Source: Moritella sp. JT01 (GTDB lineage: Bacteria; Pseudomonadota; Gammaproteobacteria; Enterobacterales; Moritellaceae). Taken from it: a DNA stretch of 64,000 nucleotides. Positions 16,679 through 26,502 of this stretch are shown here, one piece after another. The notes under the pieces were generated by a model that saw only the letters and a program-made list of their open reading frames with translations, was not told the origin of the DNA and ran no database searches. Numbering within the stretch: the stretch's first letter is position 1; every line of letters starts with the position of its first letter. Where the stretch lies: contig NZ_LOCN01000019.1 of the NCBI RefSeq assembly GCF_001574435.1, forward strand, positions 11,472 to 75,471, read 5' to 3'. Both the position numbers and the translations under genes were made by a program.

Positions 16679-17593
16679 ATGAGAAATCATTCATTGGATG
16701 ATTTGTATCTTTTCGTACAAATCTCTCAGTATCAAAACCTGACCGTTGCAGCAAAGAAACTAGACATACCATTGGCTACCCTCAGTCGTAGACTAAAACG
16801 GCTGGAGCAGCAACTCAATTGCAGGCTCATCGAAAGGAGTGCTCATCATTTCTCCCTAACCAGTGATGGCATCCGCTACTGTCAGTTATGTCAGCCATTT
16901 ATTAATGGATTACATAATGTGAAGCAACTTATTGAAATTGACCGTCAGCAACTTGAGGGACACATTAAAATTACAGCGCCAATTAATATGACACAGGCCT
17001 GGCTCAAACACTGTATCTACGATTTTTACCTGAAACATCCGTCCATCAGTATCGATTTACAGGTACAGAACGAAAAGATTAATCTCACCGCCGAGCAAGT
17101 CGATGTCGCATTCCGAGTTGGAGATGCTCAGGAACCAGACTGGATTGCCCGTGACCTCTGGCAAAGCTCATTTGCTCTTTGTGCATCGACCCTTTATCTG
17201 GACCAACACCCCACTATTAATCACCCTTCAGATTTACTGGATCATAAATTGTTGTCAGTCAGTACCTCCCCCAGATGGATTATGCGTCATAAGCAAACTG
17301 GCGAGGTTTATGAGATCAGTACTGAGTTTTCGTTTAAATCAAATGATGTGTTGTTAGTCAGGGATGCTGTTAAAGAAGGGATGGGAATCAGCTGGATGCC
17401 ACCTTATTACTTTAATGGAGAACAGCATAAGGGCCATGGCCTGGTGCCAGTACTACCAGACTGGTCAGGCCAAGATCGCCAGGTTACTTTGATGTACCGA
17501 GATAGAGATAAACAGCCTGCTAGAGTTCAGGCATTTATTCAGCATGTGTTCGACTGGAAAGCAGAGCAACCAGCTATGTATTCAGCGAACTAG
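16679..17593 (+). CDS. LysR-family transcriptional regulator, divergent from DMT transporter
   Basis: The 304-residue protein has the LysR winged helix at residues 5-62 (LYLFVQISQYQNLTVAAKKL, LSRRLKRLEQQL) and a type 2 periplasmic-binding-like effector domain from about 90 to 295. The pattern without a conserved aromatic cluster resembles the AaeR/CrgA subgroup. Gene orientation suggests it controls the divergent transporter at 15651-16589. The effector is unknown. Confidence 0.9.
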   Translation: MRNHSLDDLYLFVQISQYQNLTVAAKKLDIPLATLSRRLKRLEQQLNCRLIERSAHHFSLTSDGIRYCQLCQPFINGLHNVKQLIEIDRQQLEGHIKITAPINMTQAWLKHCIYDFYLKHPSISIDLQVQNEKINLTAEQVDVAFRVGDAQEPDWIARDLWQSSFALCASTLYLDQHPTINHPSDLLDHKLLSVSTSPRWIMRHKQTGEVYEISTEFSFKSNDVLLVRDAVKEGMGISWMPPYYFNGEQHKGHGLVPVLPDWSGQDRQVTLMYRDRDKQPARVQAFIQHVFDWKAEQPAMYSAN

Positions 17594-17615
17594 AGTGACA
17601 TAGCGAATACACCTC

Positions 17616-18746
17616 TCACACCCGATTAGATTTAAAGTTAAAATAAACCAAATAAAGTGCAGCGATAATCGCAGAAACAACATATATGTCTCTGGAACTG
17701 CCCGGTATAAATGCCATGAATGACGTTAAAAACTGACCGGTAAATATCGCCATTGCAAGATAGGATAAATTTTTACCTATTGAACCTCGGTGACTTCTTT
17801 CTACCGTCATGTGATTAAGTAATGGAATTGATAACCCAAATCCCGTTCCTGAAAATATCCCGCCAATGACCAAAAAGATAAATTGTTCACCACTGTAAAA
17901 TACAAGGTGGGACAAGCCGTAACAGCCAAAAGCAATCATTAACGTATAATGCTCGCCACAGCGTAAGCTAACACGCGGCATAAAATGTGCGGCAATCACA
18001 GCGACTAACGAAATAAACGCTAAAAACAGCCCGATTTGATCTTCGGTATAGCCAGACTCGTTCATACTTAGCGGCAATATAATAATTAAAGTAAAAAACA
18101 ACACCATTGCCATCACAGCTGAAAGGTATACTTCTCGCATTGATGTGACCGTATTCGTAGATGCTCCTGTCAACGATAATGCTGAATCATTTTCCGTACA
18201 TGGCAGAGGGACGAGAAGCAATAACATCGCTAAAAATACCCAAGCCATCAGATATAAACTAAATGGCCAGTACCACCCTAATATTGCGAGTTGGCCACCA
18301 ATAAATAGAAAAATAACCCCACCCAACTCAATAGCCATCCCCTGCTTAGCTATCATATTTAATCGAGCATTCCCAACATAAAATTGCGAAATCAACATTG
18401 TCCCTCCGGCCATGATGACGGCAGTAGCAGCACCAAGCAGTATCCGATTAATAAATATGGCTGTCGGTCCATATAACCATAGCCCCGAAAAACCGATAAC
18501 ACCATACAAGAATAGCGCAACGGCCGTCGCATGATAGGCGCCAAACTTAACGATTAATCGGCCCGAAAATGGCGCAAATAATACGGCGCCTAATGCCGGT
18601 AAAGTGACTAATAAACTGGCATAATTAGACACACCTAAAGCGTGTGAAATGGTTGCTAAACCTGGCGCGATCACGGCACCCACCATAATGGTTAAACATG
18701 AAATACATAACAGCGTAAAGCTGCTCACTTTAGATAATTTGTTCAT
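17616..18746 (-). CDS. MFS transporter
   Basis: The 376-residue protein has about twelve hydrophobic segments and the loop 2-3 motif (GRLIVKFGAYHA) of the major facilitator superfamily. Its size and spacing fit a drug or metabolite exporter of the DHA1/CynX-like kind. It is divergent from a LysR gene 108 bp away, with a perfect palindrome in the gap. The substrate is unknown. Confidence 0.88.
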   Translation of the reverse strand: MNKLSKVSSFTLLCISCLTIMVGAVIAPGLATISHALGVSNYASLLVTLPALGAVLFAPFSGRLIVKFGAYHATAVALFLYGVIGFSGLWLYGPTAIFINRILLGAATAVIMAGGTMLISQFYVGNARLNMIAKQGMAIELGGVIFLFIGGQLAILGWYWPFSLYLMAWVFLAMLLLLVPLPCTENDSALSLTGASTNTVTSMREVYLSAVMAMVLFFTLIIILPLSMNESGYTEDQIGLFLAFISLVAVIAAHFMPRVSLRCGEHYTLMIAFGCYGLSHLVFYSGEQFIFLVIGGIFSGTGFGLSIPLLNHMTVERSHRGSIGKNLSYLAMAIFTGQFLTSFMAFIPGSSRDIYVVSAIIAALYLVYFNFKSNRV

Positions 18747-18799
18747 TAAATATCATTTGTCTTGGCGTTATGAAATACGAGCGAAGAGCATAAGCCAAA

Positions 18800-18820
18800 A
18801 TCATTTATAAGATAAATGAT
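18800..18820. promoter_or_regulatory. Palindromic operator candidate for the LysR/MFS pair
   Basis: ATCATTTAT (18800-18808) and ATAAATGAT (18812-18820) are perfect inverted repeats around AAG. The site lies in the divergent gap, about 40 bp from the LysR start, and contains the T-N11-A layout typical of LysR binding sites. Confidence 0.6.
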
Positions 18821-18857
18821 ATAATACTATTACAGTGATAGTGATTTGGTATAAGTG

Positions 18858-19757
18858 ATGGAATTGAAATCCCTAAAGAGTTTCGTGGCAGTAGCAACTT
18901 TAAAGAACTTTTCAGCCGCGGCGAGAGAATTACATACCGTACAACCCGCGATAAGTAGGCATATTTTGTCTTTAGAAGAAGAACTCGATACTGCGCTATT
19001 TATTCGCAATACGCGCTATGTCAAAATCACAGCCGCAGGTGAACAGTTACTCAAGGAAGCTACCGAGATCTTAGCGCAAGTTGAGGGGGCCAAATTGCGC
19101 ACTCAAAAAATAGCGAGAGGCGAAATAGGCAGTTTAAAGATTGGTTATTTACCGTCGGCTTGTTTAACGTTTCTTCCGCAACTGATTAAAGAATACAGAT
19201 CACATTACCCCAATGTCGACATCACATTATTTGAAATGACCGTTTCTCAACAGATCACCGCCTTTACAGCTAATCAGATAGACCTCGGTTTTTCACGACC
19301 ACTACCTGATAATTTAACAAGCAATTTTGATAGCAAGACTATTTATACAGATAGACTCACTGTGATACTGCCAAATGATCACGCACTCTCAAATAAAAAT
19401 CAGCTATCACTTTACGAATTAAAAGACGAAGCATTCATATTATTCAACCGAGATGAAGCCGTTTCATTATTCGATGGCATCATTCGCCTTTGCCAGGAGA
19501 ATAATTTTTCTCCCAATATCGTAGGGCAGCCTAAACACATGCAAACATTGTTAACCACGGTTGCATCAGGGTTAGGGGTTGGGATTGCACCGTATTGTAC
19601 CTCTGCATTATTTACACAAGGCTGCACTTTTGTGCCAATAAGCGGTTCGTCACCAACGATACTCACCCAGCTACATTATAAAAAATTATTGTTATCACCA
19701 ACCGCAAAAGCATTCATTGAATGCAGTGGTAAGGTAATGACTATGAATCCGTATTAG
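18858..19757 (+). CDS. LysR-family transcriptional regulator, divergent from MFS transporter
   Basis: This roughly 299-residue regulator has the HTH at about residues 3-60 (LKSFVAVATLKNFSAAAREL, VQPAISRHILSLEEEL), of the BenM/CatR-like subgroup, followed by an effector-binding domain. I chose ATG 18858; GTG 18855 is directly before it. The 3' end overlaps the convergent foldase gene by 17 bp. It probably regulates the divergent MFS gene through the palindrome at 18800-18820 and its own promoter. Confidence 0.9.
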   Translation: MELKSLKSFVAVATLKNFSAAARELHTVQPAISRHILSLEEELDTALFIRNTRYVKITAAGEQLLKEATEILAQVEGAKLRTQKIARGEIGSLKIGYLPSACLTFLPQLIKEYRSHYPNVDITLFEMTVSQQITAFTANQIDLGFSRPLPDNLTSNFDSKTIYTDRLTVILPNDHALSNKNQLSLYELKDEAFILFNRDEAVSLFDGIIRLCQENNFSPNIVGQPKHMQTLLTTVASGLGVGIAPYCTSALFTQGCTFVPISGSSPTILTQLHYKKLLLSPTAKAFIECSGKVMTMNPY

Positions 19758-20619
19758 TTTCACTATCATGAATGCGCTCCAACGCTTTAATCCTACGCAA
19801 TTGTGCAGTAGAAAAACTGACCTCACGTAAGTCTGTTATCGCGAGTTCAAGCTCTTCATCCGTTAAGTTGTCATCCGTCATTAGCACTTGGCGCTCAACG
19901 AAATAATCATCAAGCTGAGTACTAAACGCATTATTTTTTTCATCTAATTCAGCTAAACGTTGTGCCCCTTCAGCTCCGACTAGCTCTTGACGTATTAAAT
20001 ACTTTTTTTGCGTATCCAACCCTTTCGTATCTGCTAACGACCCCATTAAGGCCGCATTTTTATACACCACCTGTTCTTCTTCAGGAAGTAACTGTAATTC
20101 TTGTTGCCATAGTACATCAAACTCCTCTTCCGACGCTGCGACTTCCTGGAGTTCTAGTTTTTTCAATGTCATCGTTCTAAGTTGGTTTTCTTCTGCGAAC
20201 AGATCTTTTTGTTGTTCAGCTGTAAAAAAAATAAGCTGAGCAGCAAGTAATTGATCATTTAACGCCATCAGATCCTCTAAACCAAATTCAGCAGAGCTAG
20301 CATTAGATTCTAGTGTCTGTAAATAGGTTTTATAGTTAATATATTGCTGAAATAATACCTTATCTATTTGTGCGTCAGCAGGACGCTGCGAATTAAACTG
20401 TATAAATTTCGCTTGTAAATCATCCAACTCAACCTCACCTAATCCCGATAAAAAATATTCAAATGTATCGCGATCAAATTTTGAATCAATCGCGGTATCC
20501 TGCTGCGATTTTGATTGGAACGATTGCGCTTGTATTTGCTTATTCGTGTTATCCGTATAGATAAAGATCGCAGTAACGACTACGATTAAAACTACCAGCG
20601 TTAATACGATCTTTTTCAT
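19741..20619 (-). CDS. Lipase foldase (steric chaperone)
   Basis: The 292-residue protein has an N-terminal membrane anchor (about residues 3-20), a flexible linker, and an all-helical domain. The catalytic folding motif RxxFDY of the Lif family appears as DRDTFEYFLSGLGE (about residues 50-62). It lies two bases downstream of the lipase gene on the same strand, the usual LipA-LifO arrangement. The foldase stays in the inner membrane, folds the secreted lipase in the periplasm, and hands it to type II secretion. Confidence 0.92.
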   Translation of the reverse strand: MKKIVLTLVVLIVVVTAIFIYTDNTNKQIQAQSFQSKSQQDTAIDSKFDRDTFEYFLSGLGEVELDDLQAKFIQFNSQRPADAQIDKVLFQQYINYKTYLQTLESNASSAEFGLEDLMALNDQLLAAQLIFFTAEQQKDLFAEENQLRTMTLKKLELQEVAASEEEFDVLWQQELQLLPEEEQVVYKNAALMGSLADTKGLDTQKKYLIRQELVGAEGAQRLAELDEKNNAFSTQLDDYFVERQVLMTDDNLTDEELELAITDLREVSFSTAQLRRIKALERIHDSETNTDS

Positions 20620-20621
20620 TT

Positions 20622-21563
20622 CTATAAACCTTGTAGTTTTAAACGGTTAGCATGTTGACGATATAAAGTTTTTGGATCAGTTTCAAATAAATGATGAAGA
20701 CCCAAAGTTTGGTTAACTTCATCCATATGATTCATTCTATAATTATCGCGAATTACTTTACCTAAGCGTGAACTACACGAAGAAACAAGGCCATCATTTG
20801 GAACATTAAAAGCCTTACCAGTCAGAGTAAGCGCTAAATCCATTGGGTCTAACAAGTTAGTAAAGTTAGCACTACCGCTCCATGAGTAATAGTAAACCCC
20901 ATTCCCAGCAACATAATCACCTTCACCACATGCGGTTGTAGGAACACCTTCTGGATACGATTCATTAAATTTTAGTGAATTTTTAGTTGTTAACGCTTCT
21001 AATGCAGCAACCGAATCTTGTGGTAGCTTCCCTCCACGAGAAAGAAAAGTAATTAACTTACTTAAACCATTAGCCATAGAAGCTATTACTTTCTCAGATA
21101 CCGAACCCTCTGGCACCTCTCCACGTAAAATATCTGCAACACGTGAACCTTTATTCACACCACCAATACTGGTAACTGACGCCACGTATTGTGGCGCTAC
21201 AGATGCGACATAACGTGCTGTCGGTCCGCCATGACTGTGGCCAATTAAGTTAACTTTATCTGCGCCAGTCGCAGCTAAAATCTGTTCAACCTGTGCTAAT
21301 AACTGCTCGCCACGAACTTCGGTAGTATTCGCCGCAGAAACTTGAGCCACATACACCTCAGCACCACTTTTACTTAGAGCACGGGTAACACCATAAAAAT
21401 AATCAATACCCAAAATGGAATCAAAACCAAACAGCCCATGGACTAAAACGATGGGATATTTCGTTTCTGTGTAGCCCTTATAGCTCGAACTATTCATGAA
21501 GCCTTTAGCCTGACTACTAAATACAATCAAACATAGAGTGAAAAATGTAAAAATCCGTTTCAT
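20622..21563 (-). CDS. Secreted triacylglycerol lipase, subfamily I.1
   Basis: The 313-residue precursor has a signal peptide (about 19 residues, ending SSQA). The oxyanion motif VLVHGLFGFD, nucleophile Ser110 in GHSHGG, Asp257 in NDGLVSSCSSRLG and His279 in RMNHMDEVNQ form the triad and calcium-site region of Pseudomonas/Vibrio lipases. The C-terminus (YRQHANRLK) also matches that group. Two Cys (211, 263) could form the conserved disulfide. It needs the downstream foldase and type II secretion. The upstream region holds a weak CRP-like site. Confidence 0.95.
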   Translation of the reverse strand: MKRIFTFFTLCLIVFSSQAKGFMNSSSYKGYTETKYPIVLVHGLFGFDSILGIDYFYGVTRALSKSGAEVYVAQVSAANTTEVRGEQLLAQVEQILAATGADKVNLIGHSHGGPTARYVASVAPQYVASVTSIGGVNKGSRVADILRGEVPEGSVSEKVIASMANGLSKLITFLSRGGKLPQDSVAALEALTTKNSLKFNESYPEGVPTTACGEGDYVAGNGVYYYSWSGSANFTNLLDPMDLALTLTGKAFNVPNDGLVSSCSSRLGKVIRDNYRMNHMDEVNQTLGLHHLFETDPKTLYRQHANRLKLQGL

Positions 21564-21672
21564 TTATCTATCCTTATTATTAAATTTAAGTTAACAAATC
21601 AGTTCAGAGAGCCAGAACTGAGTTTTACTGAATAAAAACAAGTAAACATTACAGGTAGTCACGTTTAATAAA

Positions 21673-21688
21673 TGTGATTAAGATCAAT
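21673..21688 (-). promoter_or_regulatory. Weak CRP-like site upstream of the lipase
   Basis: TGTGATTAAGATCAAT has one perfect CRP half-site (TGTGA) and a second half matching three of five (TCAAT versus TCACA) at the right spacing. It lies about 110 bp upstream of the lipase start. The rest of 21564-21873 holds a 9-bp inverted repeat (TAATCTAAT at 21755-21763, ATTAGATTA at 21769-21777) without a T tract on the expected side. Confidence 0.3.
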
Positions 21689-21873
21689 AAATTAAGACAA
21701 TGTATTTGTACATAAAAGTTTGATTTTTAGCGTTTGATTTTAAATGTGGAATTTTAATCTAATTAGAGATTAGATTATAAAAAAAACAATATAACCAACC
21801 TGCCGGCATCACTTAATGGGTATTTAATTCTAGGTAAGTCAAGGCTTAGAATTAATATATAAGTAGAATAAAA

Positions 21874-22320
21874 TTAATTAGCTATTGATACAGTTACTTT
21901 ACGATAACCACACCAACCAAATAACATAATAAGAAACAAGGGTCCAAGCCACAACACGTAAGTTCTTGGTTCAAATTTAGGTTTATACAAAACCACATCA
22001 CCAAAACGGTGAGTCAGAAAATCTATCACTTGTCGATCGGTTTTCCCTTCATTTACCATCAAATACACTTTAAGTCGCAAATCTTTGGCTATCGGGGAAT
22101 TTGACTCCATCAGGTTCTGGTTTCGGCATTGAGGGCAACGTAATTGGCGTGCTAAGTTAATGGCCCGATTTTGAGTACCAACAGAATTAAACTCAAATAT
22201 TTCTACCGATTGCTGTGATTCAACACTCGATGATATGTTATTCTCTGTTTGTAACTGTGCAGATAGAGGCGATACAACTAGCATGATAAAAATAAACAAA
22301 TACACCGATGACAACTTCAT
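21874..22320 (-). CDS. nrfF: NrfF/CcmH-type cytochrome c haem lyase subunit
   Basis: The 148-residue protein has a signal sequence, the redox motif LRCPQC of the CcmH/NrfF family (about residues 60-65), a helical bundle region, and a C-terminal membrane helix. NrfF works with NrfE to attach haem to the unusual CxxCK site of nitrite reductase NrfA, by reducing the apocytochrome cysteines. A ribosome-binding site, AAGGACG, precedes the start. It is the last gene of the minus-strand nrf operon. Confidence 0.9.
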   Translation of the reverse strand: MKLSSVYLFIFIMLVVSPLSAQLQTENNISSSVESQQSVEIFEFNSVGTQNRAINLARQLRCPQCRNQNLMESNSPIAKDLRLKVYLMVNEGKTDRQVIDFLTHRFGDVVLYKPKFEPRTYVLWLGPLFLIMLFGWCGYRKVTVSIAN

Positions 22321-22349
22321 TTTACTTCGTCCTTATATTGATTTTTCAC

Positions 22350-22904
22350 TTACTTTTCATTAATTAAAAGCTGTATTAATGGTTTAAAGTAATGCTGCCA
22401 AGCCACCGCATCTAATGCTCCAGAATAACGATATAGTACAATGCCTTCGCGATCTAACAGGTAGGTTTCAGGTGTAGAGATAACCCCCATATCCAAGGCG
22501 AGCTTACCATTGGGATCAAAGATATTTACGACATAAGGATTACCCAGCATGCTTAATACATGCTTAGCATCGACTCTTTCATCGCGGTAATTTAATCCAA
22601 CAATACGCACATCATCTTTAATCACTAGTGTCGTTAAAAAATCATGTTCGCTTTGGCAAACAGCACACCAAGAAGCCCAGACATTTAACAAAGTGAATTT
22701 TTTGTCAGTTTGCAATACCCTGTTATCTAACAAATTAGTATCTGAATTTAAGCTGCGGGCAGTAAAATCAGGGATTGGTTTACCGACTAAAACCGAGGAG
22801 GTCACTCGTTTACCCTCTTGTGACGTTAACGCGAACATCATCAAGGCAACAAACAATAACCCTAACAAGCTAGGCAGTATTAACTTTAATTTATTATTTA
22901 GCAT
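22350..22904 (-). CDS. DsbE/CcmG-type periplasmic thioredoxin of the nrf locus
   Basis: The 184-residue protein has an N-terminal membrane anchor (residues 7-26) and a thioredoxin fold with active site WASWCAVC (about residues 71-78) and a cis-Pro loop (STPETYL). CcmG/DsbE proteins keep apocytochrome cysteines reduced for haem attachment. The start overlaps the 3' end of the nrfE gene by 11 bp. Its place between nrfE and nrfF marks it as a dedicated supplier for NrfA maturation. Confidence 0.9.
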   Translation of the reverse strand: MLNNKLKLILPSLLGLLFVALMMFALTSQEGKRVTSSVLVGKPIPDFTARSLNSDTNLLDNRVLQTDKKFTLLNVWASWCAVCQSEHDFLTTLVIKDDVRIVGLNYRDERVDAKHVLSMLGNPYVVNIFDPNGKLALDMGVISTPETYLLDREGIVLYRYSGALDAVAWQHYFKPLIQLLINEK

Positions 22905-24768
22905 AACGTTGTCCTATTGCTAACAGACCACCAATCATCATCACTATACTTCCCGTCCATAACCAATTAATAAACGCCCTATTTTGTATTCTAATCGCAT
23001 ATGAGTGACGGTCTATTTTCTCACCCATGGTGATGTAGATATCACGCAGCCAACTAGAATTAATCGCAGGTTTACTCATGTTCATCACTCGGACCGGATA
23101 ATGGCGTTTTTGTGGTTTCAATTGCACAATATGCCCGTCCTTATCAACGACCTCAAGTACCGCCTGCTCTGCGGTATAATTAGACGCGATCAACCACTCA
23201 GTCTCTATATAATTAACGGTTATATCGTCTAAAACTACAGAACTACCAGGGCTCATTTTGGCACTTACTTCCGTCGATTCGTAACTGACAAACAGTATCC
23301 CAACAGCGGTGATAGCGACACCAACATGCGCAACAGTCATGGCTAAATGGCGAATACTCACGCCGCCAAATAAACTCGACATAACCACAGCAGCACACAG
23401 TATCAATACCAGAGATACAAACACTGACAAGCTATCATTAAATAAATAACTAGCCACAGAGCCGACGACAACAGAAGATGCCCAAACTAATGCCAACTTC
23501 ATGTTTATGCCATTAAAGTTGGTCTTTTTCCAATGTATAAAGGGGGCTATACTCATTAACACAAAACACAACAATGCCAAGGGGACAAATACGGTATTAA
23601 AGAAAGGCGCACCAACCGAAATACTCGCAAGATTAAATACTTGGAATATCATCGGATAAAAAGTCCCGAGTAATACCGATAATGTTGCAACCACCAGCAA
23701 ACTATTCAGCATTAAAAACAATACTTCTCGACTGACCATACTGCGTAATCGTAAAGGTTTAATCTTACCGCTTTGCAACATGAACAAGGTTAATGGTACC
23801 ACCACGCAAATGGCCAAGATCACCAACAGCACGAGTCCACGTGTTGGATCTACTGCAAATGCATGCACTGATGTTAAGATCCCTGAGCGAACCACAAATG
23901 TACCTAGCAAACTTAAGCTAAATGTAAATATGGACAGTAGTAAACTCCAGTTAATCAAGGCCTGACGTTTTTCACTGGCTATCAATGAGTGCAGTAATGC
24001 GGTACCTGTTAACCAGGGCAGCAATGACGCATTTTCAACGGGGTCCCAAAACCACCAGCCACCCCAACCCAGTTCATAATAAGCCCACCAAGCACCAAGT
24101 GCGATCCCCCCCGTTAGCATAACCCAAGCTGCAAGCGTCCAAGTTCGGCTCCACTGTGGCCAAGGGATATTAATATCTGGCATCGTTAACGCAGCGACCG
24201 CAAAAGCAAACGATCCCGAAAACCCAACATACCCCATATACAATAATGGCGGATGAAAAATAAGGCCAATATCTTGTAACATCGGATGTAAATCTCGTCC
24301 TTGTATTGGTACAGGAAACAAACGTGAGAACGGGTTTGAAGCCAACAAAGTGAATAATCCAAACGCCGCCGTTAATAAACTTAAAACGATTAATACGCGA
24401 CTGATAAAAGCCTGATTATGATGACGGTTAACTAAAGCGATAGCCGCAGACCATACAGACAGAGAAAACACCCAAAATAACAATGACCCTTCATGCCCAC
24501 CCCATACAGCGGCAATCTTAAAAAAGACAGGTAACTGTGAATTAGAGTGTTGAGCAATATAACTAACAGAAAAATCATCCACAGTGAAACTATAAGCAAG
24601 CAGACCAATCGACGTAGTCACCGCGATAAATGCGCCGTAACTCAATGGCCATGAATAACGGCTAAGTTGCGGTTGTTTAGTCACAATGCCAAACAAGGGA
24701 ATAACGGCACCTAAAATAGCGCAGAAGGTACCAAGGATAAGCGAAAATAATGCAATTTCTGGGATCAT
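22894..24768 (-). CDS. nrfE: NrfE/CcmF-type haem lyase
   Basis: The roughly 624-residue polytopic membrane protein has the tryptophan-rich haem-handling motif WGGWWFWDPVENASLLPWL, typical of CcmF/NrfE, and conserved flanking His residues. With NrfF it ligates haem to the CxxCK motif of NrfA. The start MIPEIALFSLILG at 24768 matches family N-termini better than the upstream ATG at 24780. It precedes and overlaps the dsbE-like gene. Confidence 0.93.
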   Translation of the reverse strand: MIPEIALFSLILGTFCAILGAVIPLFGIVTKQPQLSRYSWPLSYGAFIAVTTSIGLLAYSFTVDDFSVSYIAQHSNSQLPVFFKIAAVWGGHEGSLLFWVFSLSVWSAAIALVNRHHNQAFISRVLIVLSLLTAAFGLFTLLASNPFSRLFPVPIQGRDLHPMLQDIGLIFHPPLLYMGYVGFSGSFAFAVAALTMPDINIPWPQWSRTWTLAAWVMLTGGIALGAWWAYYELGWGGWWFWDPVENASLLPWLTGTALLHSLIASEKRQALINWSLLLSIFTFSLSLLGTFVVRSGILTSVHAFAVDPTRGLVLLVILAICVVVPLTLFMLQSGKIKPLRLRSMVSREVLFLMLNSLLVVATLSVLLGTFYPMIFQVFNLASISVGAPFFNTVFVPLALLCFVLMSIAPFIHWKKTNFNGINMKLALVWASSVVVGSVASYLFNDSLSVFVSLVLILCAAVVMSSLFGGVSIRHLAMTVAHVGVAITAVGILFVSYESTEVSAKMSPGSSVVLDDITVNYIETEWLIASNYTAEQAVLEVVDKDGHIVQLKPQKRHYPVRVMNMSKPAINSSWLRDIYITMGEKIDRHSYAIRIQNRAFINWLWTGSIVMMIGGLLAIGQRYAK

Positions 24769-24849
24769 AAATGGATCCATTAATAATAGGAAAACAAAGA
24801 GAGCCCTAATGAACCCTCTTACTTTATACTCAAGTAATTAAAACACTCG

Positions 24850-25818
24850 TTAAACGACCGTCATCTGTCCCGCATACAAAATAAATGTACGTAGCATTAA
24901 CACACCAGCAAGACTGAGTGATGTCACTAACAATACAAACACTTTGTTATGACGCGACTGAGCTGGCACAAAAAAGTTTAACGCTAATGGCATCAACATA
25001 CCTGCGCCAACTACACCGTACCAGAACCATGAAGCCCAAAAACCACTACCAATCGCAGCCATCGCGGCCACTTCCTTCTGGCCACCACCAAAGATAAGGC
25101 CAGTAAAAAACGTGAGCAATACAAACAATTCAAACACCACCACCGGACGTTCAATACCGTGGATCCATTTAACGCAATTACTGTCGAATGATTCTTTAAA
25201 ACCAACAATACCAAGCAGTAAACACGCCGCCGCCCCCGATGACACACTAGAAAAGATAAATAACACGGGTAATACAGGGTTATTTAACATCGGATACGTT
25301 TTCAATGCCGATAATAAAAAGCCAGTATAAGCCGCTAACATCATAGCGAGCAGCGCTAAAAGTAGCTCTAGTGCATTCTCAAATTTTGCGAGTTTATCTA
25401 CAATTGGATTAACAAAGTCAAAGCGACCTTTGAATAGCGTCTGCAGTAATACCGCTAATTCGTCTTTGAACATGATGGCGATCCAAGTAAATAAAACGAT
25501 CATATAAACTTGGAATAAGATCACGCCCATCGACATAACCGAGGTTGGGTTAAAGAAGACTAAGATCTTCCAAAATGATAAGGGTTTGGTTAAATGAAAG
25601 ATCAAGATGGTTAAACCTGTAATGATCCCAAGCGGCGCTAGAATAGCCGTCGCCTTAATGATGCCATTGGCTGACGCTTTACCTTCAATAATTTTACGTT
25701 TCAAATGAATCGAAATTAATACCATACCAGCCGACATCCCAGTTAAAAACAGGTATATCGCAATAAGCCAGTCCCAGACCAAAGAATCAAACGTAAAAGC
25801 ACTTACAAATGTATTCAT
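24850..25818 (-). CDS. nrfD: NrfD quinol-dehydrogenase membrane subunit
   Basis: This 322-residue integral membrane protein has about eight to nine helices and belongs to the NrfD/PsrC family. It oxidises menaquinol in the inner membrane and passes electrons through NrfC and NrfB to NrfA. The start overlaps the nrfC stop by 4 bp (ATGA type), so translation is coupled. Confidence 0.93.
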   Translation of the reverse strand: MNTFVSAFTFDSLVWDWLIAIYLFLTGMSAGMVLISIHLKRKIIEGKASANGIIKATAILAPLGIITGLTILIFHLTKPLSFWKILVFFNPTSVMSMGVILFQVYMIVLFTWIAIMFKDELAVLLQTLFKGRFDFVNPIVDKLAKFENALELLLALLAMMLAAYTGFLLSALKTYPMLNNPVLPVLFIFSSVSSGAAACLLLGIVGFKESFDSNCVKWIHGIERPVVVFELFVLLTFFTGLIFGGGQKEVAAMAAIGSGFWASWFWYGVVGAGMLMPLALNFFVPAQSRHNKVFVLLVTSLSLAGVLMLRTFILYAGQMTVV

Positions 25819-26501
25819 CGTTTTATTTCCCCTTTTGTATCCGCCACTTTATACAGTTTTGGCTCGGTACCTAACTCCACTTTCGAACGATAAACGGCAT
25901 TACTGGCAATCACTTTGTTTATCTCACTCGCCGGATCGTTTAGATCACCAAAGGTCAATGCGTTAGTCGGACATGATTCAACGCAGGCAGGTAATTTACC
26001 GGCTTTTAAATTAGTATCACGACAGAAATTACATTTATCTGCAGCTTTAGTTTCCGGATGGAAGAATCGCACTTTATACGGACAAGCCGCTAAGCAATAA
26101 CCACAACCGACGCACTTATCGCTATGTACATCAACAATGCCTGTTTTTAGATCTACATACGATGCACCTGTTGGGCAAACAGTGACACAAGGCGCATTAT
26201 CACAATGTTGACAAGAAATACGACTGAATGTGTAATCAACATTAGGGTACTCTCCCATCGGTGCACTACGTTCTATTTTTAAACGTGATACACCGTCTGG
26301 CACATTGTTGGTTTCACGACATGCTTCTGTACACGCAGTACAACCAATACAAGCCGTTTCATCAAAAACCATACCGTAGCGTTTATTACCATCAACTTGT
26401 GTGGCAACTAACGATTTTTTACCGAACGCGACTTTAGACACGCCAGTAGTAAAAATAACCGCACCCGCACCAATTAATAAATTTCGTCTAGAACAGGCCA
26501 T
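25815..26501 (-). CDS. nrfC: NrfC four-cluster ferredoxin subunit
   Basis: This 228-residue protein has a twin-arginine signal (SRRNLLIGAG) and then several [4Fe-4S] cysteine motifs: CIGCTACTEAC, CQHCDNAPCVTVC, CVGCGYCLAAC and the CNFC / CVESC pair. That is the usual 16-Cys, four-cluster pattern of NrfC/PsrB proteins. It moves electrons from NrfD to the periplasmic pentahaem protein NrfB. Its start lies one base after the nrfB stop. Confidence 0.95.
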   Translation of the reverse strand: MACSRRNLLIGAGAVIFTTGVSKVAFGKKSLVATQVDGNKRYGMVFDETACIGCTACTEACRETNNVPDGVSRLKIERSAPMGEYPNVDYTFSRISCQHCDNAPCVTVCPTGASYVDLKTGIVDVHSDKCVGCGYCLAACPYKVRFFHPETKAADKCNFCRDTNLKAGKLPACVESCPTNALTFGDLNDPASEINKVIASNAVYRSKVELGTEPKLYKVADTKGEIKR

Positions 26502-26502
26502 G

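Noticed and set aside
21755-21777. 9-bp inverted repeat as a terminator for the lipase region
   Set aside because: The A/T run lies on the wrong side for either transcript, so it is at most an operator or chance repeat.
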